Origin: Pseudomonadota bacterium
GTDB lineage: Bacteria; Pseudomonadota; Alphaproteobacteria; Rhizobiales; Methylopilaceae
Direction of reading: 5' to 3'
Assembly (NCBI GenBank): GCA_023430145.1
Contig: JAEZCD010000019.1
Location: 1 to 29,462 of the forward strand
Length of the DNA stretch: 29,462 bases
Below are positions 13,304-21,478 of this stretch, piece by piece (position 1 is the first letter of the stretch; every line of letters starts with the position of its first letter). The notes beneath the pieces were generated by a model. The model had not been told where the DNA came from. It did not search any database and saw nothing but the letters and a program-made list of their open reading frames with translations. Made by a program: the position numbers and the translations under genes.

Positions 13304-14400
13304 TGGCCCCGCTGCGCATCGCCGTCTTCGGCGCCGGCTTCATCGGCAGGAAGCATGCCGACTGGCTGCGGCAGCAGCCGGATTGCATCGTCGCCGGCGT
13401 CGCCGATCCGAGCGAGGCCGCGCGGGCCTGGTGCGAGGCGCAAGGCTTCGCCTGGGTCGCGGACTATCGCGAGCTGCTCGACCGGCCGCTCGACGGCGTC
13501 GTGGTCGCGACGCCGAACGCCACCCACCTGCCGATCGGCCTCGACTGCATCGCCAGGAGATTGCCGATGCTGATGGAGAAGCCGCTCGCCGACACGGTGG
13601 CGGCGGCGACCGAGCTCGCCGTTGCGGCGAATCGGGCCGATGTGCCGGTGCTCGTCGGCCATTATCGCCGGCACAATCCGCATGTCGTCGAGGCTCGGCG
13701 GCTGCTCGGGGCCGGCGCCCTCGGCCGCCTCGTCGCGGTCAGCCTGCGGCTCGCTTTCCTGAAGCCGGACGACTACTTCCTGCCGGAATGGCGGCGGACG
13801 GCGGGCGGCGGGCCGGTCCTGATCAACTTCATCCACGACATCGACACGCTGCGCTTCCTGTGCGGCGAGATCGCTTCCGTGCAGGCGACCTATTCCAGCG
13901 CGGCACGCGGCCATCCCGTCGAGGACACCGCGGCGATCACCATGACGCTCGCCAATGGCGCGCTCGTCACGGCGCTGCTGTCGGACAGCGTCACCTCGCC
14001 CTATTCGTGGGACATCAACGCCGCCGAGGACGACCTCTATCCGGTCTACGGCAAGGACGCCTATCTGATCGGCGGCACGGATGGCTCGCTGGCGCTGCCG
14101 AAGCTGCGCCTGTGGTCCTACGGCGCGGCGAAGGGCTGGCGCGAGCCGATGTCGGAGACGGAGTGCGCCGTCGCGCCCGGCGATGCCTATCTTCTGCAGG
14201 CGGCGCATTTCCTGCGCGTGGTGCGCGGCGAGGAGCCGCCCGTGGTCTCGGCGGTGGAGGCGACGAAGAACCAGATCGTCGCCGAGGCGATCGCGGAAGC
14301 TGCGGCGAGCGGCCGGAGGATCGAGCTCGCGGCGCGGTTCGAGGCGCTCGAGCGCGCGGGCTCGGCAACGGCGAGCGCGGCTGCCGGGTTGTCCGGATAG
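13303..14400 (+). CDS. Gfo/Idh/MocA family oxidoreductase (second copy)
   Basis: A 365-aa NAD(P)-dependent dehydrogenase with the full family pattern: Val-Phe-Gly-Ala-Gly-Phe-Ile-Gly at 8-15, the Glu-Lys-Pro motif at 92-94, and Gly-Gly-Gly-Pro-Val-Leu-Ile-Asn-Phe-Ile-His-Asp-Ile-Asp with His178 in the catalytic position. I start at the ATG at 13303, which overlaps the preceding TGA by one base; a GTG one codon earlier is possible. It is the last gene of the plus-strand enzyme cluster and ends nine bases from the convergent EamA gene. Unlike the first Gfo/Idh/MocA copy, it keeps the canonical nucleotide loop. Confidence 0.92.
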   Translation: MAPLRIAVFGAGFIGRKHADWLRQQPDCIVAGVADPSEAARAWCEAQGFAWVADYRELLDRPLDGVVVATPNATHLPIGLDCIARRLPMLMEKPLADTVAAATELAVAANRADVPVLVGHYRRHNPHVVEARRLLGAGALGRLVAVSLRLAFLKPDDYFLPEWRRTAGGGPVLINFIHDIDTLRFLCGEIASVQATYSSAARGHPVEDTAAITMTLANGALVTALLSDSVTSPYSWDINAAEDDLYPVYGKDAYLIGGTDGSLALPKLRLWSYGAAKGWREPMSETECAVAPGDAYLLQAAHFLRVVRGEEPPVVSAVEATKNQIVAEAIAEAAASGRRIELAARFEALERAGSATASAAAGLSG

Positions 14401-14409
14401 ACCCGAGGC

Positions 14410-15345
14410 TCACCGTTCGGGCCGCGGCCTCACGGCCGCCGGAAGGCCCCAGCGCCGCTCGGCCAGCCAGATGCCGGCGAGCACGAGAACCAGGCCCCAG
14501 AAATGGTAGGCCTCGAAGGATTCGCCGAGGATCAGCACGGACAGCGCCGGCCCGAACACCGGCACGAGATTGGCGAACAGCCCGGCCCGCCCCGGACCGA
14601 TGAGGTCGACGCCGCGCATGAAGAAGAGCTGCGCCAGCAGCGACGGCCCGAGCGCGACGAAGAGCAGGATCGCGAGCCCGAGCCAGGTCGGCCACTGCAC
14701 CGTGCTGGCGAGAATCTCCCAGGCGAGGAGCGGCAGCGAGGTCAGCATGGCCACCGTCGCCAGCATGGCGAAGAAGGCGAAGCCCGAGGTTTTCGGGCGA
14801 TTGCGCAGCCCGAGCGTGTAGGCGGCGTAGAACACGCAGGCGATCAGCATCCAGACGTCGCCGATGTTGAAGGACAGCGTTTCCAGCGTCGCGAAATCGC
14901 CGCGCAGCGCGACCGCACCGACGCCGACGAAGGTGAGCAGGAAGCCGATCCCCTGCGCGATCCCCACCGGCGTGCGGTAGACGAGGTAGGCGCCGACCAG
15001 CACCGCGATCGGGATCGCGCCCTGGATGATCGAGATGTTGACGCCGCTCGTATGATGGCCGGCGGCGTAGAACAGGGCGTTGAAGGCGGTGAAGCCGAGC
15101 GTGCCCATCCACAGGATGGAGCGCCAGCGGGGGGCCAGCAGGGGCCAGTCGGCGACCACCTGCCGGCGCGCGAACACCAGGAGCACCGAGCAGACGACGA
15201 CCCAGCGCAGACAGGTGAGCGCCATGGGCGAGATCTGACCCACCGCCAGACGGCTGGCGACGGCATTGCCGCTCCATATCAGCGCGGTCAGCGTCAGGAG
15301 CAGATAGGGCTGCCGGAAGAGCCAGGCCCCTGCGCGATGGATCAC
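14410..15345 (-). CDS. EamA (DMT superfamily) transporter
   Basis: A 311-aa integral membrane protein of the drug/metabolite transporter superfamily, with about ten hydrophobic segments in two EamA repeats. The first repeat contains Ala-Leu-Ile-Trp-Ser-Gly-Asn-Ala-Val-Ala-Ser-Arg and Leu-Arg-Trp-Val-Val, and the second ends with Leu-Val-Pro-Val-Phe-Gly-Pro-Ala-Leu-Ser-Val-Leu-Ile-Leu-Gly-Glu. These match the usual Trp-Gly/Ser-x-Asn and Pro-Val-x-Ala...Leu-Gly-Glu signatures. Members export amino acids or other metabolites, but the substrate cannot be told. It converges on the enzyme cluster and looks functionally separate from it. Confidence 0.92.
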   Translation of the reverse strand: MIHRAGAWLFRQPYLLLTLTALIWSGNAVASRLAVGQISPMALTCLRWVVVCSVLLVFARRQVVADWPLLAPRWRSILWMGTLGFTAFNALFYAAGHHTSGVNISIIQGAIPIAVLVGAYLVYRTPVGIAQGIGFLLTFVGVGAVALRGDFATLETLSFNIGDVWMLIACVFYAAYTLGLRNRPKTSGFAFFAMLATVAMLTSLPLLAWEILASTVQWPTWLGLAILLFVALGPSLLAQLFFMRGVDLIGPGRAGLFANLVPVFGPALSVLILGESFEAYHFWGLVLVLAGIWLAERRWGLPAAVRPRPER

Positions 15346-15687
15346 GGGAAGGGCCTGCGGTGTCGAGGCGAGCGTCGAGCGGTCGGAACGCCGGCCGGTG
15401 CGCTCCGATCGAGCGCGGTCCGGATTAGACGGGTGCGCCGAAGCGTATCGGTCCCCATGCGGCAGTCGGCCTTCTCGGCTGGAGATCGCGGGCCTTTGCG
15501 GCAGCTGACGGATGGACGGCGAGCCGTGCCCGCTATGGCGAATGGCCCGAAGGCGTTCCCGGCGGGTGCCGGGTTCCCCCGTCCGATAAGGCGCGAACCT
15601 CGCCGATGCAAACTCACGGCACGGAGCGGTGTCGCGGAGGAGGGCGAGTTTCGCCTCCGGTGATCGAATTCCAAGAGCCGGAGGTAA
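15346..15687. other. Intergenic region between the EamA and GNAT genes
   Basis: About 340 bases with no gene I can support; open frames here are shadows without ribosome sites or recognisable domains. It carries a hairpin at 15654-15684 downstream of the GNAT stop and presumably the EamA promoter, which I could not locate with confidence. Confidence 0.4.
15654..15684 (-). terminator. Hairpin downstream of the GNAT gene
   Basis: CCTCCGG (15654-15660) and CCGGAGG (15678-15684) are perfect seven-base arms with a 17-base loop, three bases past the GNAT stop on the minus strand. There is no U-tract, so it is a weak terminator candidate. Confidence 0.3.
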
Positions 15688-16284
15688 TCAGGCTGCGGCA
15701 GGGCGCGGCGGGCGCAGCATCGGCATCAGGACCGGCGACGATCCGGACTGGATGGTTCCAAGAATTTCGAACCCATGTCGCTGATAGAGCGGGATGTTCC
15801 GCGGGTTCGAGGACTCCAGATAGGCGGCGACCCCATCGCGGTCGCAGCGTGCGAGCGCATGATGCATGAGCGCGCTTCCTATTCCCTGGCCCTGGCGGGC
15901 AGGGTCGGCGCCGATCAGCGGCAGATACCAATGCGGCACCTTTGGATGGTAACGTGCCATCGCATCGAATATCGCGTCGACGTCGGACAGGATCGCCGGA
16001 TCGGCGTTGGTTCGGACGAGGCGATCCAGCGTCGCCACGTCGGCCTCGATCCCGGGCGGCGGCCACAGCGCCGCGCCGCCGAAACCATCGCTCACATAGG
16101 CGCTGTCGCTGTCGAAGGCCGCCCCGCCGAATGCGCGGATCAGGTCCGGGATCACAGCGAGATAGGTCTGCGCGTCGCCCAAAGACCAGCGCGCCATCGG
16201 ATCGGTCGCCAAGGCAAGGGCGATGACGGCGGAAACAGCCTTCTCCTCGTCGCGGGATGCGGAACGGACAGCGATGGACGTCAT
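15688..16284 (-). CDS. GNAT family N-acetyltransferase
   Basis: A 198-aa acetyl-CoA-dependent acetyltransferase. The ATG at 16284 (Met-Thr-Ser-Ile-Ala-Val-Arg) is preferred because the upstream extension of the frame looks non-coding. The acetyl-CoA loop is Arg-Gln-Gly-Gln-Gly-Ile-Gly-Ser-Ala-Leu at about 130-139, after His-Trp-Tyr-Leu-Pro-Leu-Ile-Gly-Ala-Asp-Pro at 118-128. The C-terminal Asn-Ile-Pro-Leu-Tyr-Gln-Arg-His-Gly-Phe is the usual end of the fold. Substrate unknown; no functional link to neighbours is evident. Confidence 0.9.
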   Translation of the reverse strand: MTSIAVRSASRDEEKAVSAVIALALATDPMARWSLGDAQTYLAVIPDLIRAFGGAAFDSDSAYVSDGFGGAALWPPPGIEADVATLDRLVRTNADPAILSDVDAIFDAMARYHPKVPHWYLPLIGADPARQGQGIGSALMHHALARCDRDGVAAYLESSNPRNIPLYQRHGFEILGTIQSGSSPVLMPMLRPPRPAAA

Positions 16285-16645
16285 GGGCTGGTCCGGGTGC
16301 TTGCGGTCGGCTCCGGCGGATATAGGATCGCCCGTGCGCCCGCACCATGGCGGCCAAACCACCGTATGAGAACCAGGTGCGCCTCTCGAAGCTTGGGCGC
16401 CGGACGGCGCAGTCTCTCAAATGTCGCCCCTGTCGAAGCCCGCATGCCTTTGTTCGGCTGAATTCGCGTCCACCGCGAACCAGACATCGCCGCTTCAGCG
16501 GCAGCTCGTCGGCCCGCCCCTATGTCCGCCTCTGGCATGCGGCCAATGTCGTCCACGCGCTCGTACGATCGCCGACAGCGTAGAAGAGCGCTCCGACAGC
16601 GGTGAAGCCGTCGCCTGATGCCGATAACCGACTCCGGAGGGCCGC
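16285..16645. other. Intergenic region upstream of the GNAT and small membrane protein genes
   Basis: About 360 bases between divergent genes. No supported gene. A stretch near 16520-16552 reads ATGTCCGCC then GGCATGCGGCCAATGTCG, which resembles a dispersed repeat I recall from rhizobial genomes; the likeness is weak. Promoters for both neighbours must lie here but none stands out. Confidence 0.35.
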
Positions 16646-16930
16646 GTGAAACGCGCTTTTCTGTTCGGGCTTGCAGCCCAACTGTTCCTCGTGAGCGCGG
16701 CCTTTCTCATCTTCGACGATCTGATGATTCCAATGGCACGCTCTCCGATCATCGGCATCGTCGCACTGGGTGCCGGTGTCGCGAGTGGTCTCTTCGCGTT
16801 GAGCGCGCCACCGCATCCTTCCTGGCTGGTCAAGATCGGGATGTGGATTGCCGGCTTTCTCGCCCTCTACGTGGCGATCCCCGTCATGGAGATCGTCTTC
16901 GTGCTGATCGTCTGGCTTTTTTCGAGCTGA
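16646..16930 (+). CDS. Small hydrophobic membrane protein of unknown function
   Basis: A 94-aa protein starting at GTG with GGAGG (16636-16640) five bases upstream, a strong ribosome site that supports it as a real gene. It is mostly hydrophobic, with about three membrane segments: Leu-Phe-Gly-Leu-Ala-Ala-Gln-Leu-Phe-Leu near the start, Ile-Ile-Gly-Ile-Val-Ala-Leu-Gly-Ala-Gly in the middle, and a long C-terminal helix rich in Ile, Val and Leu. I recognise no family. It is not co-directional with either neighbour and stands alone. Confidence 0.7.
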   Translation: MKRAFLFGLAAQLFLVSAAFLIFDDLMIPMARSPIIGIVALGAGVASGLFALSAPPHPSWLVKIGMWIAGFLALYVAIPVMEIVFVLIVWLFSS

Positions 16931-16977
16931 GATTTTTTCGCGGCGCGGAGCATTTGCAGCCCGCCAGATCTCTCCGT

Positions 16978-17067
16978 TCGTCCTCCGCGAAGGCGGAGAA
17001 CCCCAGCCTTTATTGTGCAGCAGCCGGCAAGGTCCGAAAGACGGGTCTCCGCTTTCGCGGAGGACGA
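16978..17067. repeat. 90-base element bounded by 22-base inverted repeats
   Basis: The left end at 16978-16999 (starting TCGTCCTCCGCGAAGG) and the right end at 17046-17067 (ending CGCGGAGGACGA) are inverted copies with one mismatch in 22 bases. Each end can also fold on itself (CTCCGC/GCGGAG). This is the structure of a small palindromic dispersed element or miniature non-autonomous element. It lies between the membrane protein and the arabinofuranosidase genes. Confidence 0.6.
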
Positions 17068-17120
17068 CGAGGCGCGGAGAAATCGCCGACCACTCGAAGC
17101 GCCCACCGTGCCCCCTTGCG

Positions 17121-17142
17121 GAGGCGCCCCGCAGGGCGCCTC
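17121..17142 (-). terminator. Perfect hairpin after the arabinofuranosidase gene
   Basis: GAGGCGCCC (17121-17129) and GGGCGCCTC (17134-17142) pair perfectly around a four-base loop, seven bases beyond the stop of the minus-strand GH51 gene at the end of its operon. No U-tract follows, so it may act as a 3' stabiliser rather than a complete terminator. Confidence 0.45.
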
Positions 17143-17149
17143 GCCGCGT

Positions 17150-18694
17150 TCAGGATTTCCGCAGGCGCACGACGTTCCACGAAGCCGGCGGCAGCCGGGC
17201 GCGCACCGTGCTGCCGCTCGCCTCGACACCCGAGAGCGGTGTCGGCGACACCTCGTCGGGCGCGTCCTTGGTGTTGATCGCGTCGAGATCGGCATGCGAC
17301 AGCGTCGTCGCCTCGTCGACGGCGAGGTTCGAGAAGCCGGCGGCCGTCACCTCGATCGGCATCTCCTCGTCGAGGCTGCGGTTCAAGAGGAACAGCGTCA
17401 GGGTCTTGCCGTCCTCGTTGTCGACGGCAGCCGCCTTCAGGTACGGCACCGCCGGCATCGGGAAATCGATCTCCGTCTTGCCGCGCGGATCGTGATAGGT
17501 CGTCGCGTAGGTCGGCGAATCGACCTCGCAGGCGAGGACCGTGCCGCGGCCGAGATTGCTGAAGTCGGCGAAGGGGAAGAAGATCGTCTGCCGCCAGGCC
17601 GGGCCGCCGGTCTCGGTCAGGATCGGCGCGATGGCGTTGACGAGCTGCGCGAGGCACGCGCACTTCACCCGGTCCGCGTGATTCAGGAGCGAGATGCAGG
17701 CACCGCCGAAGGCGAGCGCATCCTGCATCGAATACACCTCCTCGAGGATCGGCGGGGCGATCGGCCAGCCGGGCTGCGTGCGGGTGCCGCCGCGCCGGGT
17801 GCGATACCAGACGTTCCACTCGTCGAAGCTCAGCATGATGCGCTTGTCGGAGTTCTTCTTCGCGGCGATCTCGTCCGCGATGGCGACCACCTCCTCGATG
17901 AATCCATCCATCAGGTCCGGGCTCGCCAGAAGCGCGGTCGGATCGTCGGCATAATCGTTGAGATAGGTGTGCAGCGAGATGAACTCGACGTGCTGGAAGG
18001 TGTGGTCGAGCACCTCCCGCTCCCAGGTGCCGAAGGTCGGCATGTTGCGCCCGGAGGAGCCGACGGCGGCGAGCTCGATCGTCGGGTCGGTGAGGCGCAT
18101 CAGCTTGGCCGCTTCGGTGGCGACGCGGCCGTATTCGTAAGACGTCTTGCTGCCCATCTGCCACGGCCCGTCGACCTCGTTGCCGAGGCACCAGAACTTC
18201 ACCTCGTGCGGCTTCTCCCAGCCGTGTGCGCGCCGCAGATCCGAAAGCTGCGTGCCGGAGGGATGGTTGCAGTATTCGACGAGCCGCCGCGCGTCGTCGG
18301 GCCCGCGCGTGCCGAGATTGACGGCGAGCATCGGCTCGATGTTCGCCTGCCGGCACCAGTCGATGAACTCGTTGGTGCCGAACGTGTTCGGCTCGAGCGA
18401 CAGCCAGGCGAGCTCCATGCGCACCGGGCGCTGCTCGACCGGGCCGACGCCGTCCTCCCAGTTGTAGCCGGAGACGAAGTTGCCGCCGGGATAGCGCAGG
18501 ATCGTCGGTGCGAGCTCGCGCACGAGCTCGAGCACGTCGCCGCGGAAGCCCTCGGGTGTCGCCGTCGGATGTCCCGGCTCGTACATGCCGCCATAGACGC
18601 AGCGCCCGAGATGCTCGACGAAGGCGCCGAACAGGCGGCGGTCCGTCTCCCCGATGGTGCGGCCCCGGTCGAGCCCGAGCTTCACTTCACGCAT
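17150..18694 (-). CDS. Alpha-N-arabinofuranosidase (glycoside hydrolase family 51)
   Basis: A 514-aa retaining exo-glycosidase that releases L-arabinofuranose from arabino-oligosaccharides. The GH51 pattern is complete: Gly-Ala-Phe-Val-Glu-His-Leu-Gly-Arg at about 23-31, Arg-Tyr-Pro-Gly-Gly-Asn-Phe at 67-73, the acid/base Glu173 in Cys-Leu-Gly-Asn-Glu-Val-Asp-Gly-Pro-Trp, and the nucleophile Glu292 in Ser-Phe-Asp-Glu-Trp-Asn-Val-Trp. A C-terminal beta-sandwich follows. Length is typical. There is no signal peptide, so it acts in the cytoplasm on imported oligosaccharides. It is the last gene of the operon, 56 bases after an Opp/Dpp-type ATPase gene, which implies that importer carries arabinose-containing oligosaccharides rather than peptides. 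Confidence 0.95.
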   Translation of the reverse strand: MREVKLGLDRGRTIGETDRRLFGAFVEHLGRCVYGGMYEPGHPTATPEGFRGDVLELVRELAPTILRYPGGNFVSGYNWEDGVGPVEQRPVRMELAWLSLEPNTFGTNEFIDWCRQANIEPMLAVNLGTRGPDDARRLVEYCNHPSGTQLSDLRRAHGWEKPHEVKFWCLGNEVDGPWQMGSKTSYEYGRVATEAAKLMRLTDPTIELAAVGSSGRNMPTFGTWEREVLDHTFQHVEFISLHTYLNDYADDPTALLASPDLMDGFIEEVVAIADEIAAKKNSDKRIMLSFDEWNVWYRTRRGGTRTQPGWPIAPPILEEVYSMQDALAFGGACISLLNHADRVKCACLAQLVNAIAPILTETGGPAWRQTIFFPFADFSNLGRGTVLACEVDSPTYATTYHDPRGKTEIDFPMPAVPYLKAAAVDNEDGKTLTLFLLNRSLDEEMPIEVTAAGFSNLAVDEATTLSHADLDAINTKDAPDEVSPTPLSGVEASGSTVRARLPPASWNVVRLRKS

Positions 18695-18750
18695 GTCCGT
18701 CGCCCCTTTTGCGTATCTGCCCGACGCTGCGGGCCATGGAGGTTGCCGGC

Positions 18751-19575
18751 TCAGCCGGCGTGAGGTCTCGCCAGCGCCGCATCCGGGGAGAGCACCGACG
18801 ATTTGAGGAGGATCGAGTAGGGATGCCGCGGGTTGTCGAGCACCGCCCGCGCGTCGCCGCTCTCCACCACCTTGCCCTTCTGCATGATGATGATGCGGTC
18901 GCTGATGTAGTAGGCGGTGGCGAGGTCGTGGGTGATGTAGATGATCGAGACGCCGAGATCGTCGCGCAAAGTCTTGAACAGGTTGACGATCGCCATCCTG
19001 AGCGAGGCGTCGATCATCGACACCGGCTCGTCGGCGACGAGCAGCGCCGGTCCCGGGATCAGCGCCCGGGCGATCGCCACGCGCTGCAGCTGGCCGCCCG
19101 ACAGCTCGTGCGGGAACCGCTGATGAACCTCGGGGAACGACAGCCCGACCTTGCGCAGCGCCTCGTCGGAGAGCCTCTCGGCTTCCGACCGGCCCGAGGC
19201 GCCGGCGAAGCGCTGCGCCGTCGTGAGGAGGTAGCGATCGACACGCTTCAGGGGATTGAACGCCTCGAACGGGTTTTGGAAGATCGGCTGCACCGCCGCC
19301 ATGAAGCGCATGCGCGTCGCGCGGTCGCGGGCGTGGCTGACATCGGTGCCGCGGAAGCGGATCGCGCCCTCCGTCGGCTCGACGAGGTTGAGGATCATCC
19401 GCGAGAGCGTCGTCTTGCCGCTGCCGGACTCACCGACGATGGTGAAGATCTCGGGACGATCGGCCGCGAGCGTGAAGCTGACGTCGTCGACCGCGCGGAA
19501 GGCCGAGCCGCCGAACAGGCCGCCACGGGAATAGGTCTTGGTGATGCCGTCGACGGAGAGCAGGTCCTCGCTCAT
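18751..19575 (-). CDS. Opp/Dpp-type ABC transporter ATP-binding protein (second ATPase)
   Basis: A 274-aa cytoplasmic ATPase subunit. Walker A is Gly-Glu-Ser-Gly-Ser-Gly-Lys-Thr at 48-55, the Q-loop is Ile-Phe-Gln-Asn-Pro-Phe-Glu-Ala-Phe-Asn-Pro, the signature is Leu-Ser-Gly-Gly-Gln-Leu-Gln-Arg, and Walker B is Leu-Leu-Val-Ala-Asp-Glu-Pro with His in Ile-Thr-His-Asp-Leu-Ala. It lacks the Cys-rich C-terminal extension seen in its partner. The ATG overlaps the partner's stop by four bases, with GGAGG about eight bases upstream. It forms a heterodimer with the next protein in the usual OppD/OppF arrangement. Confidence 0.93.
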   Translation of the reverse strand: MSEDLLSVDGITKTYSRGGLFGGSAFRAVDDVSFTLAADRPEIFTIVGESGSGKTTLSRMILNLVEPTEGAIRFRGTDVSHARDRATRMRFMAAVQPIFQNPFEAFNPLKRVDRYLLTTAQRFAGASGRSEAERLSDEALRKVGLSFPEVHQRFPHELSGGQLQRVAIARALIPGPALLVADEPVSMIDASLRMAIVNLFKTLRDDLGVSIIYITHDLATAYYISDRIIIMQKGKVVESGDARAVLDNPRHPYSILLKSSVLSPDAALARPHAG

Positions 19576-20612
19576 CGTGCCGCCTCCGCCGGTTCGGCGC
19601 GCGGGACGGGCCTGACCGCCGGGCTCGCGGCGAAGCAGGCGACGCGGTGGGCGGGCGCGAGCGTCGTCAGCTCGGGAACCTCGCGGCGGCAGATGTCCAT
19701 CACCAGCGGGCAGCGCGGATGGAAGCGGCAGCCCGGCGGCGGCGCCGACAGATTGGGCGGCGTCCCGCCGAGCGGCTTCTTCTCGGCGACGTCGCCGATC
19801 CGCGGCAGGCTCTCGATGAGGTGCGCCGTGTAGGGGTGGAGTGGGTTGGCGAAGATCTCGCGGGTCGGCGCCTCCTCGACGAGGCGGCCCGCATACATGA
19901 TGCCGAGCCGGTCGGCCATGTTGGCGTGCACGGCCATGTCGTGCGTGACGAACAGCATCGACGAGCCCATCTCGCGCTGGATCTCGCGGATCATGCCGAG
20001 CACGCCCTTCTGCACGACCACGTCGAGCGCCGTCGTCGGCTCGTCGGCGATGATGAACTCGGGCCGGCAGATGGTGGCGAGCGCGATCGTCACGCGCTGG
20101 CGCATGCCGCCGGACAGCTCGTGCGGGTAGGCGCCGAGCACCGAGGGATCGAGCTGCAGCCGGCGCAGATGGCCCTCGACGATGGAGAGGAATTCGGGCT
20201 CGGGCTTGCCGATGTGCGCGAAGGCGAAGTCGTAGAACGAGCGCCTGATCCGGCGGACCGGATTGAGCACGTTCATCGAGCCCTGCATGATGTAGGAGAG
20301 GTGCCTCCACCGGATCGCGGCGAGCGCGTCCCGGTCGAGGTCGTGGATGTCGCGGTCGAGGAACGCGTAGCGCACCGCGCCGCCGATCACGTTCAGCGGC
20401 GGGCGGTTGGCCGCCGCGATCGCCTTGATGAAGGAGGTCTTGCCGGAGCTCGACTCGCCGGCGAGACCGTAGATCTCGTTGCGGTCGATGTGCAGCGTGA
20501 TGCCGTCGACCGCCCGAACCTCGCGGACGACGCCGAAATACTTCATCTGGTAATAGGCGCGGAGCCCCTCGACCGAGAGCACGGGGCCCGCGCCGGGCTG
20601 CCTCGCCGCCAT
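19572..20612 (-). CDS. Opp/Dpp-type ABC transporter ATP-binding protein (first ATPase)
   Basis: A 346-aa ATPase subunit. I take the ATG at 20612, which overlaps the permease stop by one base, over an upstream ATG lying inside the permease gene. Walker A reads Gly-Glu-Ser-Ser-Ser-Gly-Lys-Thr at 52-59, with Ser where Gly is more usual but the essential Gly-Lys-Thr intact. The signature is Leu-Ser-Gly-Gly-Met-Arg-Gln-Arg and Walker B is Phe-Ile-Ile-Ala-Asp-Glu-Pro-Thr. The C-terminal oligopeptide/dipeptide transporter domain is present, with Cys-Arg-Phe-His-Pro-Arg-Cys-Pro, which in relatives can carry an iron-sulfur cluster. Confidence 0.93.
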   Translation of the reverse strand: MAARQPGAGPVLSVEGLRAYYQMKYFGVVREVRAVDGITLHIDRNEIYGLAGESSSGKTSFIKAIAAANRPPLNVIGGAVRYAFLDRDIHDLDRDALAAIRWRHLSYIMQGSMNVLNPVRRIRRSFYDFAFAHIGKPEPEFLSIVEGHLRRLQLDPSVLGAYPHELSGGMRQRVTIALATICRPEFIIADEPTTALDVVVQKGVLGMIREIQREMGSSMLFVTHDMAVHANMADRLGIMYAGRLVEEAPTREIFANPLHPYTAHLIESLPRIGDVAEKKPLGGTPPNLSAPPPGCRFHPRCPLVMDICRREVPELTTLAPAHRVACFAASPAVRPVPRAEPAEAAR

Positions 20613-21475
20613 CACGCCGCGCCTCCCATGCGGCTCAGCCGGCTGCGCGGATCGATGTACTCGTTCATCGAGACGGCGAGCAGGAACAAGCCGATGAACG
20701 CCATGGTGACGAACAGGACCGGGAAGGCGATCCACCACCAGATGCCGGAGACCATGGCGCTGTGCTGGTTGGCCCAGAAGATCATGGTGCCGACTGTCGG
20801 CGTGTCGAGATCGGTGAAGCCGAGCACCGACAGCGTCACCTCGAGGCCGATCGACCAGTTGATGTTGTTCAGCGTGGTCGAGAAGACGATCGGCAGCACG
20901 TAAGGCAGGTGCTCGCGCAGCACGATCGCCGGCATGCTCATGCCGGAGAAGACGCTGGTGCGCGTGAACTCGCGCTCCTTCAGGCTCATCATCACCGAGC
21001 GGATGAGCCGCGCGTCATAGGCCCAGCCGAGGCAGGCCATGACGAGGGCCAGCAGCGCCCACGACATGTAGTCGCGCATCACGAAGTAGAAGAGCACCAG
21101 GAGCGGGAACAGCGGGATGACGATGAAGGTGTCGTTGATCGACATCAGCACGCGGTCGGTCATGCCGCCGACATAGCCGGAGACGAGGCCGACCAGCAGC
21201 GAGATGAGGCGGCTGATGATGGCCACGGCGAGGCCGAAGAGCAGGGTGTTGCGCATCGCGAAGGTCAGGATCCAGAAGGTATCCTGCCCGCGCGAGGTGG
21301 TTCCGAACGGATGCTGCCAGGAGGGCGGCGCGTCGAGCGGCACGACATAGGTGTCGAGCGGATTGTAGGGCGAGAAGGCCGACAGCACGGCGATGCCGAC
21401 GACGATGCCCGTCATTATCGCGCCGAGCGCGAACTCGCGGTTGTAGCGGAAGAGGTCGCGGATGATCTTGAACAT
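20612..21475 (-). CDS. Opp/Dpp-type ABC transporter permease (OppC/DppC type)
   Basis: A 287-aa inner-membrane permease with about six membrane segments. Typical features are His-Pro-Phe-Gly-Thr-Thr-Ser-Arg-Gly-Gln-Asp (the family's Gly-Thr-Asp-x-x-Gly-Arg-Asp region, here altered), Met-Ser-Ile-Asn-Asp-Thr-Phe and the ATPase-facing loop Glu-Arg-Glu-Phe-Thr-Arg-Thr-Ser followed by Leu-Arg-Glu-His-Leu-Pro. It pairs with the OppB/DppB-type subunit encoded just upstream, three bases away. Confidence 0.93.
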   Translation of the reverse strand: MFKIIRDLFRYNREFALGAIMTGIVVGIAVLSAFSPYNPLDTYVVPLDAPPSWQHPFGTTSRGQDTFWILTFAMRNTLLFGLAVAIISRLISLLVGLVSGYVGGMTDRVLMSINDTFIVIPLFPLLVLFYFVMRDYMSWALLALVMACLGWAYDARLIRSVMMSLKEREFTRTSVFSGMSMPAIVLREHLPYVLPIVFSTTLNNINWSIGLEVTLSVLGFTDLDTPTVGTMIFWANQHSAMVSGIWWWIAFPVLFVTMAFIGLFLLAVSMNEYIDPRSRLSRMGGAA

Positions 21476-21478
21476 GCG

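Noticed and set aside
16281..16556. Short minus-strand frame containing Arg-Met-Pro-Glu-Ala-Asp-Ile, reminiscent of spurious proteins annotated from dispersed repeats in rhizobia.
   Set aside because: Likely a translated fragment of a degenerate repeat; no ribosome site and too weak to call either a gene or a defined repeat.
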